From NCBI RefSeq assembly GCF_026625885.1, contig NZ_CP113068.1, positions 2,108,001-2,172,000 of the forward strand: a DNA stretch of 64,000 nt. The letters are read 5' to 3'. The notes under the pieces are model-generated. The model was not told the DNA's origin, did no database searches, and saw only the letters and a program-made list of their open reading frames with translations. The translations under genes were made by a program, and so were the position numbers. This document shows positions 56,056 through 64,000 of the stretch, piece after piece (position 1 is the stretch's first letter; each line of letters starts with the position of its first letter). Origin of the DNA: Roseateles sp. SL47. GTDB lineage: Bacteria > Pseudomonadota > Gammaproteobacteria > Burkholderiales > Burkholderiaceae_C.

Positions 56056-57142
56056 ACCTGTGTCTGAATCGCTCTCCGAGGTCCCCGCCGGCTCCAGGCC
56101 CTCCGTGGACAGGAACCCGGTGTCCATGACGCCGCAGGTGTCGTCCTATGGGTCCGACCAGCATGGTCTCATTTGCGGATTCTGGATTCACCCGGAGCGC
56201 CCCACCGAGGCGCTGCCGACGCTGAGCGAGGCCCAGGCATGGCTGGATCAGCCCGAGGGCGGCTTTGTCTGGCTGCATTTGAATCTGAGCCATGCCGGCG
56301 CCATGCCCTGGCTGGCCCGCCATGCGGTGCTGGCCGACAGCTTCATGGAAGCGCAGCAGGCGGGTTCACGCTCGTCTCGCATCGAACGGGACGGCGAGCA
56401 GCTGTTTGCGGTGTTGAACGACGTCACCTTCGACTTCGCTTTCGATGTGGAAGATGTGTCCACCTTGTGGATGCAGGTCAGCGAGCATCTGGTGCTGAGC
56501 GCGCGGCGCTCGCCGCTGCGGTCGGTGGACCGGTTGCGCATGGCGGTGAAGCGCGGGGACCGACCTCAATCCACGCTGGGGCTGCTGGACCACCTGCTGC
56601 GGGACCAGGCAGATGAATTGCAGCGCATCGTTCGCCAGGCCACCGAACGGGTGGACGACATCGAAGACGCGCTGTTGGCCGGCCGTCGCCCCGGCACGGA
56701 CAACGAAGTGGCGCAGTTGCGGCGGCTGATGGTGCGCCTGCAACGTCTGTTGGCACCGGAACCCAGTGCGTTGCTGCGGATGCTGTCCAACCCGCCGGCT
56801 TGGGTGGCGGAAGCGGACAAACAGCAGCTGCAGCAGGCCAGCGAGGAATTCGCGCTGGTGCTGCGCGACATCCAGGCGCTGCAGGAACGCATCCGTGCCG
56901 TGCAGGATGAAACGGCCGCCCGGGTGGCCCAGGAAAACAACCGCACGCTGTATCTGCTGACCATGGTCACGGTGCTGGCCTTGCCGATCAATCTGGTGTC
57001 GGGCCTGTTCGGGATGAATGTCGGCGGCCTTCCGTTCCTCGACCATCCCCACGGCTTTGTGGTGGTGGTCAGCCTGATCGTGATCCTGACGGTGCTGGTC
57101 ACAGCCTTGCTGGTGTGGGCCATTCGTCGGCCGAGGGGCTGA
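56048..57142 (+). CDS. CorA/ZntB-family divalent cation transporter
   Basis: 364 residues. Long cytoplasmic N-terminal domain with helices (LRRLMVRLQRLLAPE), then two C-terminal transmembrane helices with the GMN signature (SGLFGMNVGGLPFL). The motif and the following GG loop suit ZntB-type zinc export or uptake as well as CorA magnesium transport. Overlaps psd by 8 bases. Confidence 0.85.
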   Translation: MAEPVSESLSEVPAGSRPSVDRNPVSMTPQVSSYGSDQHGLICGFWIHPERPTEALPTLSEAQAWLDQPEGGFVWLHLNLSHAGAMPWLARHAVLADSFMEAQQAGSRSSRIERDGEQLFAVLNDVTFDFAFDVEDVSTLWMQVSEHLVLSARRSPLRSVDRLRMAVKRGDRPQSTLGLLDHLLRDQADELQRIVRQATERVDDIEDALLAGRRPGTDNEVAQLRRLMVRLQRLLAPEPSALLRMLSNPPAWVAEADKQQLQQASEEFALVLRDIQALQERIRAVQDETAARVAQENNRTLYLLTMVTVLALPINLVSGLFGMNVGGLPFLDHPHGFVVVVSLIVILTVLVTALLVWAIRRPRG

Positions 57143-57329
57143 TCACACGCATTGCGCTGAGGCCACTTTGCGGCGGCAGTGAACGCCTGGAGATCGCCGC
57201 AGCCGCATTCGCGCAGATCAAGCACTGATTGCCGCTTGAACGTCAGCTTGTTGAACCTCCGGGTTTTTCTGCGGGCAGTCGGGGCGGCTGCGCGGTCCAA
57301 GCATGCAGCTTCACCGTCGATCAGTCCCG

Positions 57330-58220
57330 TCACCCGCGATGGCCAAGACGGCTCTGACCGGCCCGCCGGGCTGCATCGATGAGCGCCGCACTGACCGGGC
57401 TGTGTTTGCCCGGGAAGGCGTAGAAGCGCGCCGCAGGCAATGCGGGTAGGCCGTCTTCGCGATTGAGCACACGCAAGCCTTCGCTGCGCTGGCTGTCGGC
57501 GATGACGGTGACGGCAAAACCCGCTCGCGCCGCCGACAAGCAACCAGCCATGCTGCTGCTTTCAAAGACAATGTGCCAGGCTCGATCCGTTTTACCCAGC
57601 GCCGTGACCGCCGATTCGCGATAGACGCATGGCTCGGGAAAGACCGCCAGCGGCAGCGGTTCGTCGACCGTCAGCCATTGGTCTGCGGCAAACACCCACA
57701 CCAGCGGCTCTTCCCATAACAAGGTGCCACTGGCCTCGGCTCGGCTGCATTGTTTGCCAAAGACCAGATCCAGGCGGCCACGCTCCTGTTGGCGCAATAG
57801 ATCGGCGGTGATGCCGACCTTCAGCTCGATCTTGGCCTCGGGATGCCATTGCCGGAAGCGTTGCAGCACCTGGGGCAGCCAGGTAGCGGCAAAGTCTTCC
57901 GAGGCGCCGATACGCAGCCGTCCGCGCAAGGGTGCGCCCCGCAGCTTGGCGCGAGCTGCGCGTTCCAGATCAAGGATGTTGCGAGCGTAGGCGTACAAGG
58001 TCTCGCCAGCCTGCGTCAGTTCCAGGCGGCGCGTGGTACGCGCCAACAGGCTGGCGCCGGTGGTCTGTTCGAGCCGCCGAATGTGTCCGCTGACGGCCGA
58101 TGGTGTCAGCGCCAGCCGTTCCGCCGCTGTGGCGAAGCTGCCGCTGTCCACGATTTCAAGAAAGGTGCGCAATAGCAACGTGTCCAGCGGTGGGCCGTCT
58201 GCGATGGGGGAGTCGTCCAT
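57330..58220 (-). CDS. LysR-family transcriptional regulator
   Basis: 296 residues from ATG ending 58220 (MDDSPIADGPPLD). N-terminal winged helix-turn-helix: LLRTFLEIVDSGSFATAAERLALTPSAVSGHIRRLEQ, then the effector domain. Divergent from the alpha/beta hydrolase gene, which it probably controls. A TTG start at 58232 is possible but adds only four residues. Confidence 0.9.
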   Translation of the reverse strand: MDDSPIADGPPLDTLLLRTFLEIVDSGSFATAAERLALTPSAVSGHIRRLEQTTGASLLARTTRRLELTQAGETLYAYARNILDLERAARAKLRGAPLRGRLRIGASEDFAATWLPQVLQRFRQWHPEAKIELKVGITADLLRQQERGRLDLVFGKQCSRAEASGTLLWEEPLVWVFAADQWLTVDEPLPLAVFPEPCVYRESAVTALGKTDRAWHIVFESSSMAGCLSAARAGFAVTVIADSQRSEGLRVLNREDGLPALPAARFYAFPGKHSPVSAALIDAARRAGQSRLGHRG

Positions 58221-58232
58221 TCGAACATTCAA

Positions 58233-58253
58233 CGCAAAAAATCATTAATTGCG
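58233..58253. promoter_or_regulatory. Candidate LysR-type binding site
   Basis: CGCAA, 11 bases, TTGCG: an interrupted palindrome in the AT-rich gap between the divergent LysR and hydrolase genes. It lies immediately upstream of the regulator, the usual place for a LysR site. Confidence 0.55.
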
Positions 58254-58324
58254 AGGGATTATTCTTAAATCGAAGGGTGTCGTCCAGCTACGCTGAATCT
58301 CTTTCATGACACGAGACAGCCCCG

Positions 58325-59212
58325 ATGAACCGTTACCGTTTTGCCGCAACCCAACGGCTCGACATCGCTTATCTGGAATGGAACCCGCAGGGAAGCCGAA
58401 CAGCTGTCCTGCTGCATGGCTGGCCGGACAGTCCCGAGTGCTGGAAGGCCGTGGCGCCCCTCCTCGTGGATGCCGGCTACCGCGTGGTGGCGCCGGCGTT
58501 GCGGGGCTTTGCGCCGACGCAGTTTCGCGATGCCGCCACGCCCCGCAGTGGACAGTTGGCGGCCTTGGGCCGTGATCTGCTGGATTTCATTGACGTGCTC
58601 GGACTGGTGCGGCCCATGCTGATGGGCCATGACTGGGGCGCTCGGGCCGCCGCCAACGCCTGCGGCCTGCGCGATGGCGTGGCGTCGCACCTGGTGATGC
58701 TGTCAGTGGGTTACGGGACCAACGACCCGAACCAGCCGCTGGCGCTGCAGCAAGCGCGAAACTACTGGTATCACTGGTACATGGCCACACCCCGTGGCGC
58801 CCAGGTGGTGCGCCACGAGCGCGAAGACTTCGCGCGAATGATGTGGGACACCTGGGCCCCGGCGGGTTGGTATGCGCAGGCTGACTTCGATGAGGCCGCA
58901 CCGGCCTTCCAGGGGGAGGACTGGGCTGAAATCGTGCTGCACTCCTATCGTCACCGCTGGGGCTTCGCCGAGGGCGACCCGGCTTATGCCCAGGACGAGG
59001 CACGCCTGCACCCGGCGCCAGTGCTGTCGGTACAGACGCTGGTGTTGCATGGCAGCGCCGACACCTGCAACCACCCCGACAGTTCCAAGGGGCGCGAGCC
59101 ACTCTTCAAGGCAAGATACGAGCGGCAGGTGCTCCATGGTGTTGGCCATTTTCCGCAGCGCGAAGCGCCCCAGGCCGTCGCCGAAGCCATCCTGCGTTTC
59201 TGCCTGAAGTAA
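58325..59212 (+). CDS. Alpha/beta hydrolase, epoxide-hydrolase-like
   Basis: 295 residues. LLHGWPDSPECWKAV carries the HGxP oxyanion motif and GHDWGARAA the nucleophile Asp, typical for epoxide hydrolases or haloalkane dehalogenases; the C-terminal His is in GVGHFPQREAP. Single gene next to its likely LysR regulator. No signal peptide, so cytosolic. Confidence 0.82.
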   Translation: MNRYRFAATQRLDIAYLEWNPQGSRTAVLLHGWPDSPECWKAVAPLLVDAGYRVVAPALRGFAPTQFRDAATPRSGQLAALGRDLLDFIDVLGLVRPMLMGHDWGARAAANACGLRDGVASHLVMLSVGYGTNDPNQPLALQQARNYWYHWYMATPRGAQVVRHEREDFARMMWDTWAPAGWYAQADFDEAAPAFQGEDWAEIVLHSYRHRWGFAEGDPAYAQDEARLHPAPVLSVQTLVLHGSADTCNHPDSSKGREPLFKARYERQVLHGVGHFPQREAPQAVAEAILRFCLK

Positions 59213-59557
59213 GCAGCAAGCGTCTTGAACGCGCAGCCAAATATCGAGCCTTCTGCGTCCTGGAGAGGGGGCAAAGAAGGGCTCCTGGCTCGTGAAGGCG
59301 TGATCCGCCTCTCCCCCCAGTGCCACCGCCAGCATGGGCGCGGGTGGCGTCGGTTTGCTGGCGAGAACCCGTGCTCGGAATCGACCGAGGTCGCATTCCA
59401 GGCAGTCGGTGGCTGCGTCCTGCATCCCGATGGCTCGGGTGTGCCTGCTCGCCGCATCTGCTCATGAATTGTGCTGACGAGGGCCATGAGTCCCCGACAG
59501 GGAGACGCGCCGCAATAAAGTCGAGCGGCTGCTCCGACGTCTCAAGGGCTATCGCCG

Positions 59558-60157
59558 TCACATGCCGAGAAACGCGGTGATGGCCGGGAGATGGTCGTCG
59601 AAATCCGACAGGGCATGGTCGCCGCCTTCGAGCACCCGGAGGTGGCTGCCGGGATAACGGCCCACCATCTCCTCCCAGCGCAACACTTCATCGCCTTTGG
59701 CGATCACCGCCATCAGCCGGTCTGGGTGGGTGAGCGGCCCGACGGTGAGCGCCTGAAGTTCGCCCACAAATTCCGGTCGGAAGAAGAAACGCGCTTCCGG
59801 GTTCTGCCAGCAGGTCTGCTCGCCGATGTAGGCGGCCAGGTCGCGGGCAGGGTCCACGGCGGGATTGATCAGTGCCGTCCGTGCGCCGGTGTGCTGCGAC
59901 AGATACGTGGCATAAAAGCCGCCGAGAGAACTGCCCATGATGGCCATGGTGTCACGCGGCCAGTCCTGCACCAGCGAGCGGGCCAGCGCCATGGCGTCCT
60001 GCGGCGAGGGCGGCAATTGCGGGCAGCACAGCACCAGATCCGGCCGGTGGTCGGCTGCCCAGCGCATCATGCGTTGCGCCTTGGCGGAGTGCGGGGATGA
60101 ACGGAACCCATGCAAATACAGCAGATGGGTGCGGCGGACAGGCGCGGACGTACTCAT
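59558..60157 (-). CDS. YqiA-like esterase (alpha/beta fold)
   Basis: 199 residues from ATG ending 60157 (MSTSAPVRRTHLLYLHGF). YLHGFRSSPHSAKAQ, the nucleophile in GSSLGGFYATYLSQ, and the C-terminal GGDHALSDFDDHLP with the catalytic His fit the YqiA/UPF0227 family. The 345-base gap before it (59213-59557) shows no convincing gene, only overlapping shadow frames. Confidence 0.85.
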   Translation of the reverse strand: MSTSAPVRRTHLLYLHGFRSSPHSAKAQRMMRWAADHRPDLVLCCPQLPPSPQDAMALARSLVQDWPRDTMAIMGSSLGGFYATYLSQHTGARTALINPAVDPARDLAAYIGEQTCWQNPEARFFFRPEFVGELQALTVGPLTHPDRLMAVIAKGDEVLRWEEMVGRYPGSHLRVLEGGDHALSDFDDHLPAITAFLGM

Positions 60158-60283
60158 GCCCTGCAGTGTAGGGGGGCGCCCTGAGTCACTTCCGTCATGG
60201 GGGTGGAGCTGCGGTATCGTGCACGCCATGGCGACCTGGCCGGAGATGTTCGCCCATCTGCGAAGTCCCGGCTGCGACGTCCC

Positions 60284-60353
60284 GGCTGAGATCTGTTGGC
60301 TGAGATCTACTGGCTGAGATCTACTGGCTGAGATTTGCTGGCTGAGATTTGCT
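60284..60353. repeat. 14-bp tandem repeat, 5 copies
   Basis: Five units of GGCTGAGATCTACT type (variants CTGTT and TTTGCT at the end). It fills part of the 355-base gap between the divergent esterase and metalloprotease genes; nothing else is recognisable there. Confidence 0.93.
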
Positions 60354-60512
60354 GGCTTTTGCGAATTGACGGCTGGGGCGGCGCGCCGCAGAGTGCCCGG
60401 CTGTCCGGTCCGCAGCGTGCGTCGACAGTTCAGGTCCGTTGTTCCACCTGCTTGCGCCGGTCGCTGCCGCCACCCGACGCTGCACATTTTTACTATCTCC
60501 ACGATCCGCCTT

Positions 60513-63257
60513 ATGACCACTTCGGATTCGATCAAGCTGTCCGCCATTGCCGTGGCGTCATTGTTGCTGTGTGCCTGCGCGACGCCGCCTGCCGGTAGTG
60601 GCGCGGCGGCTTCCGCCCCGGCATCGCCGGCATCAGCGGCGACAGCCCCTGCGGCTGCGGCCTCCGGTGCCCCAGGCTCGCCGGGGGCCAGCGCACCGAT
60701 GACGGCAGCCCGACCGCCAGCCGACCCGACCGCCCCCAAGCCCTTCGCCGAAGTGTCCCGTGACGCCAAGCGCCAGGACGGCCTGTTCCCGATCCTGCGC
60801 AGGGACGAAAAGGTGTGGCTGGAGATTCCCCGTTCGATGCTGAACAAGCCTTTCCTGTTCACCATCAACATCTCCAACTCCATTGGCGAACGCGGTTTCT
60901 ATGCCAGCCAGATGGGCCCGGACGTGATGGCCGAGTGGCGACGTGTGGGCAACACCATCCAGTTGGTGGCGCTGAACACCCGCTTCCGGGCGGAAGGCGG
61001 CGGCAAGCGCGCGGTCGAAGAGGCGTTTTCTCCCAGCCTGCTGGCGGCGGGGCCGGTGGCCAGCGCCGACCATCCGGAGCGCAAATCCTTCCTGGTGGAT
61101 GCCGGCCTGCTGCTGACGGACATCCCGGGCATGAGCACTCGCATGGAGATGGCCTTCCGCCTGCCCTATTCGGTGGACCGCAGCAATTCCTACTTCGAGA
61201 CCACCCGGGCGGACGAGACGCTCAGCACGCTGAGCGCCCGCGTGCACTACTTCACCCCGCGCATCCCGGCGCCGCCCCTGGTGGCGCCGCCGGTCCCGGT
61301 GCCGCCGCCGCCGATGGTGACGCCGGACCCGCGCTCGATGTTCATGGGTTTTGTCTACAACTTCCGCGCGCTGCCGGAAGCGGCCATGCCCACCCGGCGT
61401 GCCGACGGTCGCCTGGGCCATTTCAGCGAGTCCTTCACCGACCTGAGCGACGACAGCAGGGCCAACCCGCGGGTGCATTACATCAACCGCTGGCGCCTGG
61501 AGAAGAAGGATCCGTCCGCCGCACTGTCGGAACCGGTGCAGCCGATCGTCTACTGGATGGACAAGAACATTCCGCCGAAGTACCGGCCGGCGGTGGAGGC
61601 GGGCATCCTGGAATGGAACAAGGCCTTTGAGAAGATCGGTTTCAAGAATGCCGTGGTGGCCAGGCAGCAGCCGGATGATGCGGACTGGGACAACATGGAT
61701 GCGCAACATGCGTCCATCCGCTGGTTTGTGGGGGCGGACGTGGGTTTTGCCATCGGCCCCAGCCATGTGGACCCGCGTACGGGCGAGATCCTGGATGCCG
61801 ACATCGGCATGAGTGATGTGTTTGCCCGTGGCGGCCGCGCCTTCATCAGTGAGGACACACCGCGCCTGACCAGCCTGAGCGACGAAGAGAAGGCGCTGTC
61901 GCAGATCAATCAGGGGTGGCGTGAAGGTCGCAATGCCAGCTATTGCACCTACGCCATGGATGCGGCGTCGGAGATGAACTTCGCGCTGGACATTCTGGAG
62001 GCGCGGGGCGATATCGACCCGAACAGCCCGGAGGCGGAGGCCTTTGTGCAGGCCCGCATCAAGGATGTGATCATGCATGAGGTGGGCCACACGCTGGGCC
62101 TGAAGCACAACTTCAAGGCCTCGACCACCGTGACGCAGGCGCAGCTCAAGGACAAGAGCTATACCGATGCCCATGGCATTTCCGGCTCGGTGATGGACTA
62201 CAACGCCTACAACATTCCGCTGGAAGGCGAGGCGCCCACCACCTACAACAACACCACGCTGGGGGCCTACGACTACTGGGCCATTGAATATGCCTACAAG
62301 CAGCTGCCCAAGGAGCAGGAAGCGGACGAGCTGACTCGGATTGCATCCCGCAATACCGACCCCGGCCATGCATATGCCGATGACACCGACGCGGGCGGCT
62401 TTGGCCCCTACGACGGCATGGACCCGATGATCAACCGCTTTGACCTCGGGGATGACCCGCTGTCTTATTATCAAAAGCGGTTGAAGCTTTCGCAGGAATT
62501 GTGGACGCGGGTGCAGAACCGCAAACCTGTGGCGGGGGAAGATCCGCTGCGTCAGCGCCGCTCGCTGATCAACGGCTTCACGCAACTGGCCCGTGCCTCG
62601 GAACTGGTGGGCAAGTATGTGGGCGGCATGTACACGACGCGGGACGTGCCCGGTGCTGCTCGCCCGGCGCTGGCGCCGGTGGACCCGGCCAAGCAGCGCG
62701 AGGCCTTGCGTTTCCTGGCCACGGGCCTGTTCAGCGCGGACAGCTTCCGGTTCAAGCCGGAGTTCCTGAGCTCGCTGACGGCGGACTATGTGGAGTTTGC
62801 GCGGCCGCAGTGGGTGAGCATCCCGGGGGCGGTGTCGCTGGTGCAGTTGTCGGCCATGAACCGTCTGCTGAGCGTGAGCACGGCAGTCCGATTGATGGAG
62901 CTGCCCAACTATGTGCCGGTGTCGCAGCGCAAGGGCATCATCTCGCTGAACGAGGTGTATGGGACGCTGCAGTCCTCCATCTGGAGCGAACTCAAGACCG
63001 GGGGCGAGATTGACCGTCTGCGCCGCAATCTGCAGCGGGAGTATCTGCGTCGCCTGCAGGCCAACCTGACGCATGGCAACGCGTCGGGGCAGTTGGCGGA
63101 TGCCTTCGCCCTGATGCGGTTGCATGCCACGCAACTGCAATCGGATCTGCGTGCGGCCCAGGCGAAGGGCGGGCAGTCGGTCGAGACGCGTGCTCACATT
63201 GCGGAGAGCCTGGACCTGCTGAGCACCACGCTGAAGGCGACGATGAGCCGCAGCTGA
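60513..63257 (+). CDS. Zinc-dependent metalloprotease lipoprotein (DUF4953/DUF5117-like)
   Basis: 914 residues from ATG 60513. Signal peptide with a lipobox-like end (SLLLCAC), then an Ala/Pro/Ser linker. The zinc site is VIMHEVGHTLGLKHNF (HExxHxxGxxH, metzincin type) near residue 525, preceded by EAGILEWNKAFEKIGF and followed by SVMDYNAYNIP (Met-turn). The N- and C-terminal parts match the DUF5117/DUF5118/DUF4953 layout of large periplasmic or outer-membrane proteases. Strong terminator downstream. Confidence 0.88.
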   Translation: MTTSDSIKLSAIAVASLLLCACATPPAGSGAAASAPASPASAATAPAAAASGAPGSPGASAPMTAARPPADPTAPKPFAEVSRDAKRQDGLFPILRRDEKVWLEIPRSMLNKPFLFTINISNSIGERGFYASQMGPDVMAEWRRVGNTIQLVALNTRFRAEGGGKRAVEEAFSPSLLAAGPVASADHPERKSFLVDAGLLLTDIPGMSTRMEMAFRLPYSVDRSNSYFETTRADETLSTLSARVHYFTPRIPAPPLVAPPVPVPPPPMVTPDPRSMFMGFVYNFRALPEAAMPTRRADGRLGHFSESFTDLSDDSRANPRVHYINRWRLEKKDPSAALSEPVQPIVYWMDKNIPPKYRPAVEAGILEWNKAFEKIGFKNAVVARQQPDDADWDNMDAQHASIRWFVGADVGFAIGPSHVDPRTGEILDADIGMSDVFARGGRAFISEDTPRLTSLSDEEKALSQINQGWREGRNASYCTYAMDAASEMNFALDILEARGDIDPNSPEAEAFVQARIKDVIMHEVGHTLGLKHNFKASTTVTQAQLKDKSYTDAHGISGSVMDYNAYNIPLEGEAPTTYNNTTLGAYDYWAIEYAYKQLPKEQEADELTRIASRNTDPGHAYADDTDAGGFGPYDGMDPMINRFDLGDDPLSYYQKRLKLSQELWTRVQNRKPVAGEDPLRQRRSLINGFTQLARASELVGKYVGGMYTTRDVPGAARPALAPVDPAKQREALRFLATGLFSADSFRFKPEFLSSLTADYVEFARPQWVSIPGAVSLVQLSAMNRLLSVSTAVRLMELPNYVPVSQRKGIISLNEVYGTLQSSIWSELKTGGEIDRLRRNLQREYLRRLQANLTHGNASGQLADAFALMRLHATQLQSDLRAAQAKGGQSVETRAHIAESLDLLSTTLKATMSRS

Positions 63258-63273
63258 GGTTGATCGGTCCAGC

Positions 63274-63304
63274 AAAAAGGCCAGCAGAGATGCTGGCCTT
63301 TTTT
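63274..63304 (+). terminator. Rho-independent terminator of the metalloprotease gene
   Basis: A perfect 13-bp stem AAAAAGGCCAGCA / TGCTGGCCTTTTT with a GAGA loop. Confidence 0.95.
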
Positions 63305-63497
63305 ATCGTGGTGCCTGAAAGGACAAAGGGCGCTGGCTCAAACAGCACAGCACCCCTGCGGCGGGACTGCCGGCAGATCATCGCGCCGATGTCTGGCGCT
63401 GCCGATCGCTGTTGGTGGGGCGGTGAGTGCCTGACTGAAAGTGCTGCGCTTCACTGAATCCCTGGTCGCAGCTTCTTCGGACAGCACGGGGATGTGT

Positions 63498-64000
63498 TCA
63501 TGCATCCGGATACCGCCGCTCTGCCGCGACAATGTCCCACACCGCGATGAACATCGCAGCGATCAGCGGACCCACCACAAAGCCGTTGATACCGAACACC
63601 GCCATGCCACCGATCGTGGTGAGCAGCACCACATAGTCCGGCATCTTGGTGTCCTTACCCACCAGCAGCGGACGCAGCAGGTTGTCCACCAGGCCAATCA
63701 CCGCCGTGCCGTAGACGATCAAGCCGACGCCCGGCCCGACGGACCCGGTGGCCAGCAGATAGATCGCCACCGGCGCCCACACCAGTGCGGCCCCCACCGC
63801 TGGCAACAGCGACAGGAAGGCCATCAGCACCGCCCACAGCACCGGGGCGTGAATGTCCAGCACCCAGAAGGCCAACCCGCCCAGCGCGCCTTGCAGCGCC
63901 GCCACCGCAATGTTGCCCTTCACCGTGGCGCGGATCACCGTGCGGAACTTGTCGCCGAGTTGTCGCTTGTAGGCGTCCTGCAGCGGCAGCGCATCGCGGA
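63498..64000 (-). CDS. AI-2E family (PerM-like) permease, 5' partial
   Basis: The frame is open to the window end and begins outside. The visible C-terminal ~167 residues have GALGGLAFWVLDIHAPVLW, FLSLLPAVGAALVW, GTAVIGLVDNLLRPLLVG and FGINGFVVGPLIAAMF, the conserved end of the AI-2E/UPF0118 family. The internal GTG at 63936-63938 is not the true start: upstream codons continue as KRQLGDKFRT, which fits the family. Confidence 0.88.
   Translation of the reverse strand, partial: RDALPLQDAYKRQLGDKFRTVIRATVKGNIAVAALQGALGGLAFWVLDIHAPVLWAVLMAFLSLLPAVGAALVWAPVAIYLLATGSVGPGVGLIVYGTAVIGLVDNLLRPLLVGKDTKMPDYVVLLTTIGGMAVFGINGFVVGPLIAAMFIAVWDIVAAERRYPDA

Noticed and set aside
58703..59487. Minus-strand frames across the end of the epoxide-hydrolase-like gene
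   Set aside because: They overlap a well-supported gene and show no domain.
60633..63275. An 880-codon minus-strand frame
   Set aside because: Antisense to the zinc metalloprotease, whose HExxH site is clear.

Overview
The window is a GC-rich chromosomal segment of a betaproteobacterium, most likely order Burkholderiales near the Roseateles/Mitsuaria/Rubrivivax group. I infer this from a XenA-type ene-reductase, the ffh - cytochrome c assembly - PP0621 - pilS - pilR block, the accB-accC-prmA-DUF3426 block, the rnb - tonB - aroE - mtgA block and a lysine/alanine-repeat histone-like protein. No other source was consulted, so the genus is a guess. Most of the window is core chromosome with small accessory patches.

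Layout. 1-6.6 kb: an RlmI-like methyltransferase (cut by the window edge), truD, a candidate secreted peptidoglycan-targeting protein with a putative periplasmic partner, a hybrid histidine kinase and a CsgG-like lipoprotein. 6.6-9.6 kb: a small secreted protein, xenA, and a ribbon-helix-helix/PIN toxin-antitoxin pair whose toxin gene overlaps hisC. 9.6-15 kb: hisC-hisB-hisH-hisA-hisF, rsmD, coaD and a 2[4Fe-4S] ferredoxin. 15-17.6 kb: cobC-cobS and a REC-DUF3369 regulator. 17.7-20.9 kb: a sugar-diacid MFS transporter and galactarate dehydratase behind a promoter covered by two LacI-type operators. 20.9-23.6 kb: DNA-3-methyladenine glycosylase, then a lower-GC islet with a truncated alpha/beta hydrolase, a tyrosine-integrase scar, a PIN protein coupled to an unknown 257-residue protein, and a CAU tRNA.

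23.7-31.1 kb: ftsY and ffh converge on a terminator and a 19-bp minisatellite; then a CcsA-like membrane protein, a PP0621-type protein and pilS-pilR. 31.4-37 kb: class Ia ribonucleotide reductase nrdA and nrdB with NrdR-type boxes, and a histone-like protein. 37-44.9 kb: a 110-bp repeat array, a DUF3426 zinc-ribbon protein, prmA, accC-accB, aroQ, a TlpA-type thioredoxin, a conserved protein of unknown function and mtgA. 44.9-53.4 kb: aroE, a TonB-like protein, an RNase II-family exonuclease, lplT behind a PhoB-box-like array, a GT4 glycosyltransferase, a DUF962-like membrane protein and a lipoprotein hydrolase. 53.4-64 kb: a class III aminotransferase, phosphatidylserine decarboxylase, a CorA/ZntB transporter, a LysR regulator divergent from an epoxide-hydrolase-like enzyme, a YqiA-like esterase, a large zinc metalloprotease lipoprotein and a partial AI-2E family permease.

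The main functional groups are histidine synthesis, fatty-acid synthesis initiation (AccB/AccC), shikimate steps (AroQ, AroE), co-translational targeting (FtsY and Ffh), type IV pilus control (PilS/PilR), dNTP synthesis and galactarate use. A recurring oddity is the number of intergenic tandem repeats with unrelated units (7, 8, 10, 13, 14, 19 and 110 bp), several placed at gene ends. The best candidates for undescribed biology are the PIN/257-residue pair in the islet, the secreted effector/partner pair near 2-3.3 kb, and the PhoB-box-like array in front of lplT.
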